This document shows, piece after piece, positions 6,811 to 14,974 of a stretch of 32,501 nt of DNA (its first letter is position 1; every line of letters begins with the position of its first letter). The DNA comes from an uncultured Clostridia bacterium (GTDB taxonomy: Bacteria > Bacillota > Clostridia > TANB77 > CAG-508). The translations under genes and the position numbers were made by a program. The notes beneath the pieces were generated by a model that worked only from the letters and a program-made list of their open reading frames with translations, had not been told where the DNA came from and ran no database searches. Location of the stretch: NCBI GenBank assembly GCA_947624525.1, contig CANQKT010000009.1, positions 1 through 32,501 of the forward strand, given 5' to 3'.

Positions 6811-8448
6811 ATGCGAATTGTATATAATGAAAATATAATGAATATACAAAGTGAAATAAAAATTAAAGATTTATTAAAAGATGAAATAAAAAAGAGCAAT
6901 TCAATTGCTGCAAGATTCAATAATGAAGTAAAGAGCCTTAATTATACATTAAAAGAAGATGGAGAATTAAGTCTAATAGATATAAGTGATAAAGATGGAA
7001 TACGTGTGTATAGAAAAGGATTATTGTTTATAATAGGCATGGCTGTTGAAGAATTATATCCAGAGGCAAAAATGATGGTAAACTTTCAGCTATCAAATTC
7101 ATTACTATGTGAGTTTACAAATTTAGATATAACAGATGAAATAATTGAAAATATAAACAAAAAAGTCGCAGAGATAGTTGAAAGGGATATTCCAATAGAG
7201 AAAAAATCAATGACTAAAGAGCAAGCGATTGAATTCTATAGAGATAAAGATACAGATAAAGGGATATTCCAGTTGGATTTAAATGTAAAAAGACATATCA
7301 GTTTATATTGGTGTGAGGATTATTATGACTACTATTATGGAATATTACCAATATCTACTGGAATGCTTAAATTATATGAGATAATAAAATATGATAGAGG
7401 ATTCTTAGTAAGATATCCAAGTAGAAAAGAAATATGGAAATTACCAGAATTTAAAGAAAATAAAAAGCTTTTAGCGACACTAGATGAATATGATTTATTA
7501 CATAGAGTTTTAGAAGTTCCATCAGTAAAAGAACTAAACGAAATTACAAGACAAAACAAGATTAAAGATTATATTTTATTAGATGAAGCATTACATGAAA
7601 AGAAAATTGCTAATATTGCAGATGATATTGTGAAAAATGAAAAAATAAAAATGATACTAATTGCTGGACCATCTTCATCAGGTAAAACTACTTTTGCACA
7701 AAGACTTGGCATACAGCTTCGTTTGAATGGAATAAAGCCGGTTACAATTTCTGTAGATAATTATTTTGTAGAGAGATGGGAAAATCCAAAAGATGAAAAT
7801 GGAAATTACGATTTCGAGTGCCTAGAAGCAATAGATGTAAAATTGTTTAATGAGCATTTATTAAAATTGCTAAATGGTGAAGAAGTGGAAATGCCAACTT
7901 TCGATTTTGAACATGGAACCAAAAAATATAATGGTAATAAACTAAAATTAGCAGAAGATGAGGTTCTTGTAATAGAGGGAATACACTGCTTAAATGATAA
8001 GTTAACGACTTTGATTCCAAAAGAACAAAAATATAAAATTTATATTAGCTGTTTAACAGTATTAAATATAGATGACCATAATAGAATTTCAACAACTGAT
8101 ACGAGATTAATTAGAAGAATAGTAAGAGATAATCAATTCAGAAGTTATAAAGCACTGCATACTCTTAAAATGTGGGATTCAGTTGTAGCTGGGGAAGAGA
8201 AAAATATTTTTCCTTTTCAGGAAGAAGCGGATAGTATGTTTAATTCATCATTAATATATGAATTAGGTGTTTTGAAAGATTTTGCTATGCCATTATTAGA
8301 GGAGATAGATAGATTAGAACCAGAATATTCAGAAGCAAAAAGGCTACATAGAATGCTCGGTTATTTTGAATCTATTCCCGCTGATTATTTGCCTAGTAAT
8401 TCACTTTTGAGGGAGTTTATTGGGGGTAGTATATTTAATGTATATTAA
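6811..8448 (+). CDS. Nucleoside kinase with TGS and tRNA-synthetase-like N-terminal domains
   Basis: 545 residues. The C-terminal domain is a uridine kinase/phosphoribulokinase-type P-loop kinase: GPSSSGKTT at 286-294, then ISVDNYFV with the base-binding aspartate, and VIEGIHCLND as the Walker B-like strand. The N-terminal part (about 1-60) resembles a TGS domain, followed by a region like the second additional domain of threonyl-tRNA synthetase. This three-part layout is a conserved family in Clostridia annotated as nucleoside kinase; it probably phosphorylates uridine or a related nucleoside in salvage, while the N-terminal part suggests an RNA- or ligand-sensing role that is not established. 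AGGAGG precedes the ATG at 6811. Monocistronic as far as can be seen. Confidence 0.88.
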   Translation: MRIVYNENIMNIQSEIKIKDLLKDEIKKSNSIAARFNNEVKSLNYTLKEDGELSLIDISDKDGIRVYRKGLLFIIGMAVEELYPEAKMMVNFQLSNSLLCEFTNLDITDEIIENINKKVAEIVERDIPIEKKSMTKEQAIEFYRDKDTDKGIFQLDLNVKRHISLYWCEDYYDYYYGILPISTGMLKLYEIIKYDRGFLVRYPSRKEIWKLPEFKENKKLLATLDEYDLLHRVLEVPSVKELNEITRQNKIKDYILLDEALHEKKIANIADDIVKNEKIKMILIAGPSSSGKTTFAQRLGIQLRLNGIKPVTISVDNYFVERWENPKDENGNYDFECLEAIDVKLFNEHLLKLLNGEEVEMPTFDFEHGTKKYNGNKLKLAEDEVLVIEGIHCLNDKLTTLIPKEQKYKIYISCLTVLNIDDHNRISTTDTRLIRRIVRDNQFRSYKALHTLKMWDSVVAGEEKNIFPFQEEADSMFNSSLIYELGVLKDFAMPLLEEIDRLEPEYSEAKRLHRMLGYFESIPADYLPSNSLLREFIGGSIFNVY

Positions 8449-8578
8449 TTGTAATTACGTATGGGTATGCTAGATATGTTAATATTGGATGGATTGATAT
8501 TCTACATATAATAGGTATGTGAATTTATTGGGAATATTGTCGATTACTCGTGCGAATTGCTAGGAAAGGATATGTAAA

Positions 8579-8899
8579 ATGAATAATAGTTTATTTACAG
8601 AGATTGATGAAGGATTTATTTGTGAGAATTGTGGAAAGAAAGTTGAGAAACTTGGTTATTCTTGTAGAAATCATTGTCCATATTGTTTACATTCTAAACA
8701 TGTTGATGTGAATCCAGGTGATAGGCAAGAGAAGTGCCATGGAATATTGGAGCCTATTGGGTTGGAAATTGATGGAAAAAAGGGGTATGTGATTGTTTTT
8801 AAATGTAAAAGGTGTGGAATGATTAGGAAAAATAAGGCGGCCAAAGATGATGATATGGAGGAAATTATTAGGCTTAGTGCGACTCATCCTGAACTGTAA
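8579..8899 (+). CDS. RNHCP domain zinc-ribbon-like protein
   Basis: 106 residues matching the small RNHCP family, named after its motif, seen here as CRNHCPYC at residues 29-36. Other cysteine pairs (C15/C18 and the CKRCG near residue 82) suggest one or two bound metal ions. Function is unknown in the family; nucleic-acid or protein binding is plausible. A purine-rich AGGAAAGGA lies about 9-17 bases upstream of the ATG. It stands between the nucleoside kinase and the Fic gene with gaps of 130 and 106 bases, and no clear promoter of its own was found. Confidence 0.88.
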   Translation: MNNSLFTEIDEGFICENCGKKVEKLGYSCRNHCPYCLHSKHVDVNPGDRQEKCHGILEPIGLEIDGKKGYVIVFKCKRCGMIRKNKAAKDDDMEEIIRLSATHPEL

Positions 8900-8937
8900 C
8901 ATTGGTTATTTGATACTCTAAAAAATTGCAGAATGTG

Positions 8938-8966
8938 TTGAATAAAAAAATTTCTTGTGATAATAT
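8938..8966 (+). promoter_or_regulatory. Extended -10 promoter for the Fic gene
   Basis: TTGAAT (8938-8943), 17-base spacer, TAATAT (8961-8966), preceded by TGA at 8958-8960. Confidence 0.6.
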
Positions 8967-9005
8967 GTTAGTAAATAAATTTTAACAAAAGAGAAGGGGA
9001 AGTAA

Positions 9006-10406
9006 ATGGTAAGAGATTGTGCTATTAAAATATTGGATTTAATAAGAAATAATGATGGACTGGATAAAAGTGAGTTGTTAAAATCAAATATAGAAATTCA
9101 AAAAATAATAGATATAATTTTAGGTGAGTGTAGATGTAGTATAATAGATAAAGATGGTAATTATGCTCGTTTTGGTAGTAGTACGGATATACGTGTTATT
9201 AAATTATTAATACAAATTTTCTTATCAAATGCAAAAGAAATTCCACCTGAGGTTGTTTCAATGGCACTTACAAAAGAGGGAGTTATAGGGCCTTTCAAGA
9301 ATATAAGTTTTGAAAAGAAATATAATTCAAAAGATGATATTTATAATATAAAAATGGAAGAAATTTTTCCTAATGAATTTCATGTTAATATATTTAATGA
9401 TAATATAGAAGTCAAAGAAAGATTTATGAAAGATGTGATAAAACCATATGTTAAAGATATAATTTTTGAGAATGAAATTTTAATGAGTAAAAGTCCTATT
9501 GGAGCATATATAAATAAACATATAGTTAGATTATTAGTACCTCAAAAGTCTAATGAACAAATGGTGCAGGATTTGATAGTGATTTTAAAATCTGAAATCA
9601 ATTCTAATCCGGACTTAATAGATAATATAGCAAATTATATTTTTATAAATATAATGAATAATAAATTTTTTAAAGATGAACTAGTAAGCAGAACTGTGGA
9701 TGCAACAGAATTACAGAAATTGGGCAGAATCTCAATTGGTTTTAATAGTTTAGTGGAAAGTATGGCATATGAATGTTTACAAATGATAGAGTTACGTAGT
9801 TTTCCATATGGAGAAATCATATCTATAAAAAATACTTTTAATACACTAGTTGCGGTTTTAAATGTTTTAAGCATGAGTTTTGAAGATTTAGGTGAAGATG
9901 AAATTTTAGAAAAGATAGAGAAAATTAATGTGAACTATATGAATAAAAGTGATGTGAAATACAGAGATAAGAATATTGAATCAAATAAATATGAAGTTCC
10001 AATAGAATTTGTAGATGTAGAAAATATTAAAGATGGTATGAAAAATCTTTGTAAAATGATAAAAGTTTTATTAGATAAAAAAGATGAAATAGATACATCT
10101 GTATATTTAAAAGAAGTGTTAAGAATACATTATAGGTTTATAAGAATAGAACCTTTTGATGGTGCAAATGGAAGAACTGCAAGGGCTATGGTAAATATAT
10201 TGTTATCGTCTAAGGGTATGTTGGGAATATTTAGAAAGGAAGATAGAAAAGATTATATTGAGTATATAAATGAAGCTAACAAGGTAATAAAAAAGAATGA
10301 GAAAAAATATATAAAAGGCTTGTCTGAAAAAACTATGGAGTGTATAGGGTTAGAAAACGATTTTCTAGATAAGGATGTGATTCCATTTTTGTTGGTGAAA
10401 TGTTAG
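9006..10406 (+). CDS. Fic-domain protein with a degenerate active site
   Basis: 466 residues. The C-terminal third is a Fic fold, recognisable from HYRFIRIEPFDGANGRTAR at residues 375-393. Canonical Fic enzymes transfer AMP or another phosphate-containing group using HPFx(D/E)GNGR. Here the catalytic histidine is glutamate (E382), the metal-binding acidic residue is glycine and the next glycine is alanine, whereas N388, G389 and R390 are kept. The arginine should still bind a nucleotide phosphate, but ordinary AMP transfer is unlikely. Residues 1-330 are of unknown function and mostly helical. GAGAAGGGGA precedes the ATG at 9006. It has its own promoter and a strong terminator. Possibly a regulatory binder or an enzyme with altered chemistry. 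Confidence 0.8.
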   Translation: MVRDCAIKILDLIRNNDGLDKSELLKSNIEIQKIIDIILGECRCSIIDKDGNYARFGSSTDIRVIKLLIQIFLSNAKEIPPEVVSMALTKEGVIGPFKNISFEKKYNSKDDIYNIKMEEIFPNEFHVNIFNDNIEVKERFMKDVIKPYVKDIIFENEILMSKSPIGAYINKHIVRLLVPQKSNEQMVQDLIVILKSEINSNPDLIDNIANYIFINIMNNKFFKDELVSRTVDATELQKLGRISIGFNSLVESMAYECLQMIELRSFPYGEIISIKNTFNTLVAVLNVLSMSFEDLGEDEILEKIEKINVNYMNKSDVKYRDKNIESNKYEVPIEFVDVENIKDGMKNLCKMIKVLLDKKDEIDTSVYLKEVLRIHYRFIRIEPFDGANGRTARAMVNILLSSKGMLGIFRKEDRKDYIEYINEANKVIKKNEKKYIKGLSEKTMECIGLENDFLDKDVIPFLLVKC

Positions 10407-10420
10407 AAGTAGAGGTTATA

Positions 10421-10456
10421 AAAAAGTCTGAATCCAAAGTAGGATTCAGACTTTTT
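10421..10456. terminator. Strong bidirectional terminator
   Basis: A perfect 15-base-pair stem (10421-10435 with 10442-10456, arm AAAAAGTCTGAATCC) with a 6-base loop. The arms end in A5 and T5, so it works in both directions, for the Fic gene and the convergent gene at 10474. Confidence 0.9.
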
Positions 10457-10473
10457 ACGAAAGGTAGATTTCT

Positions 10474-11133
10474 TTATGCCTTGTAAAACAAGTTAGTATC
10501 GCTAGTTAACTTAATAATTGACCTTGCTTGCCTTTCAAGAAAAGCGTTGTTATCAAAGCGATTCTTGTAGTTATTTTTGTTATTTTTATGATTTTCGTCC
10601 AAAAACCATAAATCACAAAATGTTGGCAATTTAGAAATGTACAAGTTATTCTCTTTGTCTAATGAAACCTCAAAAGGCAGCATAGTTAAAGTGAGACCAA
10701 ACTGTTCTTTGTACATTTTGCTCACAGGAGTGAAGAAAGCTCTGGACCAACTATACAGTTTCTTTTTGGTTGGAAGTACATACTCTGTTTTAAGAATGTT
10801 CCATATCAGCTCTATACTGCCTGCAAGTTTTCCACTGTCATGAAGCTTTTGAATGTCAAATTCTGGCATGGTGCAAAATCTAACGGCTAACTTTTGTAAA
10901 ACATTTTTTGCTGATCTGTTTTTCTTTGTTGTCTTTGTCAATGGTTCGGGTGTTACGTAAATAGTAATGATGTAATCTTCGTTTCTCCTTTCAGGTGGCA
11001 AGATTGGAATGTTTTCTTCATTGATTATTTCGGAAAACATTTCTTGCAGTTCGGTGTCAAGCTTCTTCCGTGTAATCTCAATTATTGAATCAAGTTCCTG
11101 CCGGGTGCTGTCGGTAAACGATGAAATATCCAT
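10474..11133 (-). CDS. Hypothetical protein, 219 aa, minus strand
   Basis: I do not recognise this protein. It has 219 residues, no signal peptide and no membrane segment, with a charged helical start and a middle rich in hydrophobic and basic residues (LPTKKKLYSWSRAFF). AAAGGAG sits 9 bases before the ATG, and a near-consensus promoter lies at 11205-11233. Base composition is clearly higher in GC than the plus-strand genes, with AGG, CGC and CGG arginine codons. Codons 11 and 22 are in-frame CGG (11101-11103 and 11068-11070). A +1 shift at the first would bring a stop within about eight codons. It is flanked by a bidirectional terminator and the capsule promoter region, as an isolated gene. 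Confidence 0.7.
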   Translation of the reverse strand: MDISSFTDSTRQELDSIIEITRKKLDTELQEMFSEIINEENIPILPPERRNEDYIITIYVTPEPLTKTTKKNRSAKNVLQKLAVRFCTMPEFDIQKLHDSGKLAGSIELIWNILKTEYVLPTKKKLYSWSRAFFTPVSKMYKEQFGLTLTMLPFEVSLDKENNLYISKLPTFCDLWFLDENHKNNKNNYKNRFDNNAFLERQARSIIKLTSDTNLFYKA

Positions 11134-11204
11134 GGAAATACTCCTTTCATAAGTTAAAGTGGCAAATGAACAACATTTGCAATTTGAATGATTTACATAT
11201 AATG

Positions 11205-11233
11205 ATTATACTTTTTTTTTCAGAAAAAGTCAA
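11205..11233 (-). promoter_or_regulatory. Near-consensus promoter for the 10474-11133 gene
   Basis: On the minus strand: TTGACT (11233-11228), 17-base spacer containing A9, TATAAT (11210-11205). It lies 72 bases before the gene start. Confidence 0.75.
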
Positions 11234-11338
11234 TGATTTGTAAAATTTTCGTCAAAAATTAAAAGTCTGGTAAATATGAAGTTCAATGGGATTTTTGGGA
11301 TTTTTAAGTAAAAAAATAAAAAAATATGCCTAAATATG

Positions 11339-11367
11339 TTGAAATAAAATGGAATATATTATAAAAT
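11339..11367 (+). promoter_or_regulatory. Promoter of the surface polysaccharide operon
   Basis: TTGAAA (11339-11344), 17-base spacer, TAAAAT (11362-11367), 46 bases before the first gene. The same -10 variant is used by the nucleoside kinase promoter. No later promoter is obvious before 21386. Confidence 0.5.
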
Positions 11368-11413
11368 CACTCTAGATGTATTTCAAAAGACAAAGTCTTT
11401 AGGGGGAATTTAC

Positions 11414-12100
11414 ATGGATTTAATGGATAAAACGATAGATAATCGACTTGTTGTAGTCGATAAAATAGATGAATGTGTCGAAAAAAGTAAAGTCAAGGCT
11501 TATGATTTTGTAAAAAGAGGATTAGATATATTGATAAGCTTTGTGGGAATAATAGTATGTTTACCAATTTTTATAATTATTGCTATAGCAATAAAATTGG
11601 ATTCAGAAGGACCTATATTTTTTAAACATAAGAGAATAGGTAAGCATGGCAAAAACATTGAAATATATAAATTTAGAACTATGATAAAAAATGCAGAAGA
11701 AGCAATGAAATATTTTACACCAGAACAGAAAAAAGAATTTGAGGAAAATTTTAAATTAGAGAATGACCCTAGAGTGACAAGGGTTGGAAAAATTTTAAGA
11801 AAAACATCCTTAGATGAATTACCACAAATTATAAATATTCTAAAAGGCGAAATGTCTATAATTGGTCCAAGACCAATAGTAAAAAACGAACTAGAAAAGT
11901 ATGGTAATAAGAAAGAAGAGTTTTTAAGTGTTGCACCAGGATTAACTGGATATTGGGCTGCAAATGGAAGAAGTGATGTATCATATGAAGAAAGAATGGC
12001 TTTAGAATTATATTATGTTGAGCATAGAAGCTTATTCTTAGACTTAAAAATATTCTTTAAAACAATAGGTTCAGTTTTAACAGGTAGAGGAGCTAAATAG
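11414..12100 (+). CDS. Initiating sugar transferase (polyprenyl-phosphate hexose-1-phosphate transferase)
   Basis: 228 residues of the bacterial sugar transferase family. It starts a repeat unit by moving a hexose-1-phosphate from a UDP-sugar to undecaprenyl phosphate at the inner membrane face. The first 33 residues are cytosolic, residues about 38-62 are the single hydrophobic helix, and the catalytic part carries KFRTM, the basic DPRVTRVGKILRKTSLDELPQ region, GPRP and PGLTGYWA. It lacks the multi-helix N-terminal region of WbaP, so it is of the short EpsL/PglC-like class. GGGGGAA precedes the ATG. The next gene's ATG follows the stop directly (12101), so translation is coupled. The sugar is not determinable. 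Confidence 0.92.
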   Translation: MDLMDKTIDNRLVVVDKIDECVEKSKVKAYDFVKRGLDILISFVGIIVCLPIFIIIAIAIKLDSEGPIFFKHKRIGKHGKNIEIYKFRTMIKNAEEAMKYFTPEQKKEFEENFKLENDPRVTRVGKILRKTSLDELPQIINILKGEMSIIGPRPIVKNELEKYGNKKEEFLSVAPGLTGYWAANGRSDVSYEERMALELYYVEHRSLFLDLKIFFKTIGSVLTGRGAK

Positions 12101-12875
12101 ATGAAAGATATAAAAATAATTGTAGCAACACATAAAAAATATAAAATGCCAGAGGATGAAATGTACATCCCAGTACATGTGGGAAGAGAAGGAAAAGAAG
12201 ATCTAGGATATCAAGGTGATAATGTAGGTGATAATATATCTGAAAAAAATCCATATTATTGTGAATTGACAGGCTTATATTGGGCATGGAAGAATTTAGA
12301 TGCAGAATATATAGGGTTAGCTCATTACAGGAGGCATTTTATACATAAAAAATACAAAGATAGATTTCAAGGTATTGCTACTAAGGAATATGTTGACAAA
12401 TTATTAGATGATACAGATGTTATATTGCCAAAACGTAGAAAATTATATATAGAAACAATATATTCACATTATAAGCATACGATGTATGTTGAAACTTTGG
12501 ATGAAACAAGAAAAATAATAGAAGAGAAATGCCCTGAATACATAGATTCTTTTGATAAGAGAATGAAAAGTCGTTCAGGACATATGTTTAATATGTGTGT
12601 AATGAAAAAAGAAATTTTAAATGAGTATTGTAAATGGTTGTTTAATATTTTATTTGAATTAGAGAAAAGAATAGATCCTAAACAATATTCTGCATTTCAT
12701 GCTAGATATTTAGGAAGAATTAGTGAAAGATTACTTGATGTATGGATTGATAAGAATGGTATTAAGTATATTGAAACAAGAGTAATAGATATGGAACGGT
12801 GTTAATTGGAAAAAGAAAATAAAAGCTTTTTTGATGGCAAAGTTTACAGGCAAAAGGTATGAAGTAAGTTTTTAG
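12101..12875 (+). CDS. DUF4422 glycosyltransferase-like protein, C-terminus behind a CGG +1 frameshift
   Basis: DUF4422 proteins occur in capsule and exopolysaccharide clusters and are thought to be glycosyltransferases. The N-terminal IIVATHKKYKMP, the GDNVGDNISEKNPYYCELTGLYW stretch (residues about 40-62) and GLAHYRRHF are diagnostic. The zero frame ends at TAA 12803-12805 just after RVIDMER. Dropping C12797 gives GVNWKKKIKAFLMAKFTGKR and a final RYEVSF, ending at TAG 12873-12875. An ending of this kind (VNW..K..FL.AKF.GK.Y..SF) is, to my knowledge, typical of DUF4422 proteins. Total 257 residues. The switch interval between the +1-frame stop at 12786-12788 and the zero-frame stop is 17 bases and contains the gene's only in-frame CGG. 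It starts directly behind the sugar transferase stop. Confidence 0.85.
12797..12799 (+). other. CGG +1 frameshift site 2 (DUF4422 protein)
   Basis: Zero frame reads ATG GAA CGG TGT TAA. Skipping the C gives GAA GGT GTT AAT TGG and a further 25 codons including the stop, ending 15 bases before the next gene. Confidence 0.8.
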
Positions 12876-12889
12876 AAAAGAGGGATTTT

Positions 12890-13868
12890 ATGGATACAGA
12901 TTTAATTTCAATTATTGTTCCAGTATATAATGTTGAAAAATACATAAGAAAGTGCATAGATTCTATATTAAATCAAACCTATATCAATCTGGAAATAATA
13001 TTAATAGACGATGGATCTTTAGATAATTCCGGGAAGATATGCGATGAATATGCTAAAAACGATAAAAGAATAATTGTTATTCATAAAAAAAATGGTGGAT
13101 TATCAGAGGCAAGAAACACAGGCTTAGATATTGCCAAAGGAAAATATGTATGTTTTATAGATTCAGATGATTATGTTGAGAAAGATTACGTCGAATTTTT
13201 ATATAAAATCCTAATAGATAATAGATGTAGAATGTCAATATGTTCACATACTGTAATATATGAAAATGGAAAAAAATTTGATTTATCTACTTATAAAAAA
13301 GAAGTTTTAGATACGCAAACTGTTTTAGAAAGGATGTTATATCATAATGGAATAGATTTATCAGCATGGGCAAAATTATATGATATTAAATTATTTGAGA
13401 ATGTTAGATTCCCTATTGGTAGACTATTTGAAGACGCAGCAACTACATACAAATTAATTTGTAAATGTGATAAAATTGCATGTGGTCAAATTAGTAAATA
13501 TAATTATATGATTAGAAATAATTCAATAACAACGAAAGATTTTGATTTAAAAAAGATGGATTTAATAAAATCAACAAATGAGATGTGTGATTTTATTTTA
13601 AAAAAATATCCTTCTTTAAAAAATGCAACGACAAGAAGGCTTGTATATGCACATCTCAGTACATTAACGCAGTTAGCAAAAAGTAAAAAAAGTTTTCCAA
13701 ATGAACAAAAAGAATTAATGAACTTCATAAATAAAAATAAGTTTAAGGTCCTTTTTAATCCAAAAGCTCCTAAAAGAGATAAAGTAGGAATTGTTACAAC
13801 TATGTTTCGGCTTTGGTTTTTTTAAATTTTCATGGAGAATATATGAGAAAATTATAAGGAGGATATAG
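12890..13868 (+). CDS. GT2 family glycosyltransferase, C-terminus behind a CGG +1 frameshift
   Basis: GT-A fold enzyme that adds a sugar from a nucleotide donor to the lipid-linked repeat unit at the membrane. IIVPVYNVEKYI begins the fold, IDDGS near residue 40 binds the nucleotide, and the FIDSDDY motif near residue 90 holds the metal. The zero frame ends FRLWFF at 13825. Dropping C13808 gives FGFGFFKFSWRIYEKIIRRI, ending at TAG 13866-13868, one base before the next ATG. This tail aligns with the end of the second GT2 of the operon (LFGKKAIKIAWKVKTKIL) and brings the protein to 325 residues against 321. The zero-frame product would be complete but for this tail, so it could still be stable. 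The ATG follows AAGAGGGA. Confidence 0.85.
13808..13810 (+). other. CGG +1 frameshift site 3 (first GT2)
   Basis: Zero frame reads ATG TTT CGG CTT TGG and stops five codons after the CGG. Skipping the C gives TTT GGC TTT GGT and 19 residues homologous to the paralogue's end. Confidence 0.75.
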
Positions 13869-13869
13869 A

Positions 13870-14965
13870 ATGATAATATATATGTTAATGATTACAATAT
13901 CTTTAATGTTTTCATTAATTTTAAAGAAAATACACAGTAAAAAACTATATATTATGTTTGCAATACTTTCAGCAATACCATTTGTAATTGTATCAGGATT
14001 TAGATATGATGTTGGAACAGATTATTTATTTAGATATGTTAATGATTTTTTTGTATTACGAAATGGCGAAAATATAAATAATCTAGAAATTGGTTTTTTG
14101 GTATTACAAAAAATATGTATATTATTAAATAATTATCAAGTAATATTTATAATAACTTCATTAATAACAACTACTTTCATTTTCTATACTATTTATAGAG
14201 ATAGTAAAAATGTACAATTAAGCATAGTATTATATTTTATTGGAGCTTTTTTCTTTCAATCACTAAATATGGTAAGGCAATATGTATCTATATCAATAAT
14301 ATTGTTTTCATATAAATTTTTGATAAATAAAAATTGGCTAAAATGGTTACGGTTGTATCTTTATAGCAATGTTATTTCATACAACTAGTATTGTATTTGC
14401 AATATCTAGTATAGTACTAATTTTAATAGATAAGATAACTGGTAAAGATATTTGTATAAATTGGAAGCTTGTATTAATAATAATCATTGGTTTGTTTTTT
14501 TTAGAACCACTAATAAAAAATATAATCTATTTCGTTTTAAAGATAACAAGGTTTAAGACATATATAGGTTCACAATTTGATCACGGAGATTTACAAATTA
14601 TACAATTTATAATAAATCTGTTACTTTATATAGGAATGATAATAATTATAAACAATAAAGACATAAACAATTTAGATAAATTTTTTGTTAATATGCAAGT
14701 ATTGTCATTAATATTTTTGATATTAGGAAAAACAACGGTATTATCCGTAAGATTAGTATATTATTTTTCAATATTCCAATTAATATCAATACCATATTTT
14801 ACCAATTATATAAAAACAATTTGGAATAACAAAAAAAGAATTATAGCAATATGTGTAATTATAATGATTTTTTCTTCATCACTTGTTTGGACACATATAT
14901 TACATACAAGTGATGAAATCTTACCATATAAAACTATTTTTAATAAAAATTATGAATTTAAATAG
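13870..14965 (+). CDS. EpsG/Wzy-like polysaccharide polymerase, read through a CGG +1 frameshift
   Basis: Multi-spanning membrane protein of the EpsG family, which joins lipid-linked repeat units outside the membrane. The first part (codons 1-160) has four or five hydrophobic helices, the family motif GFRYDVGTDY near residue 45 and LNMVRQYVS near 137. The zero frame ends at TAG 14386-14388. Dropping C14350 gives KWLGCIFIAMLFHTTSIVFA, where IAMLFHTTS is the family's conserved helix start, and continues to 14965 for 364 residues, a normal length. The +1 frame has a stop at 14339-14341, so the switch lies just after it. AAGGAGGA precedes the ATG. It is the only polymerase candidate in the operon, so loss would block polymer formation. 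Confidence 0.85.
14350..14352 (+). other. CGG +1 frameshift site 4 (EpsG-like polymerase)
   Basis: Zero frame reads TGG TTA CGG TTG TAT. Skipping the C gives TTA GGT TGT ATC TTT ATA GCA ATG and the conserved IAMLFH helix. Confidence 0.8.
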
Positions 14966-14974
14966 GAGAGGAAA

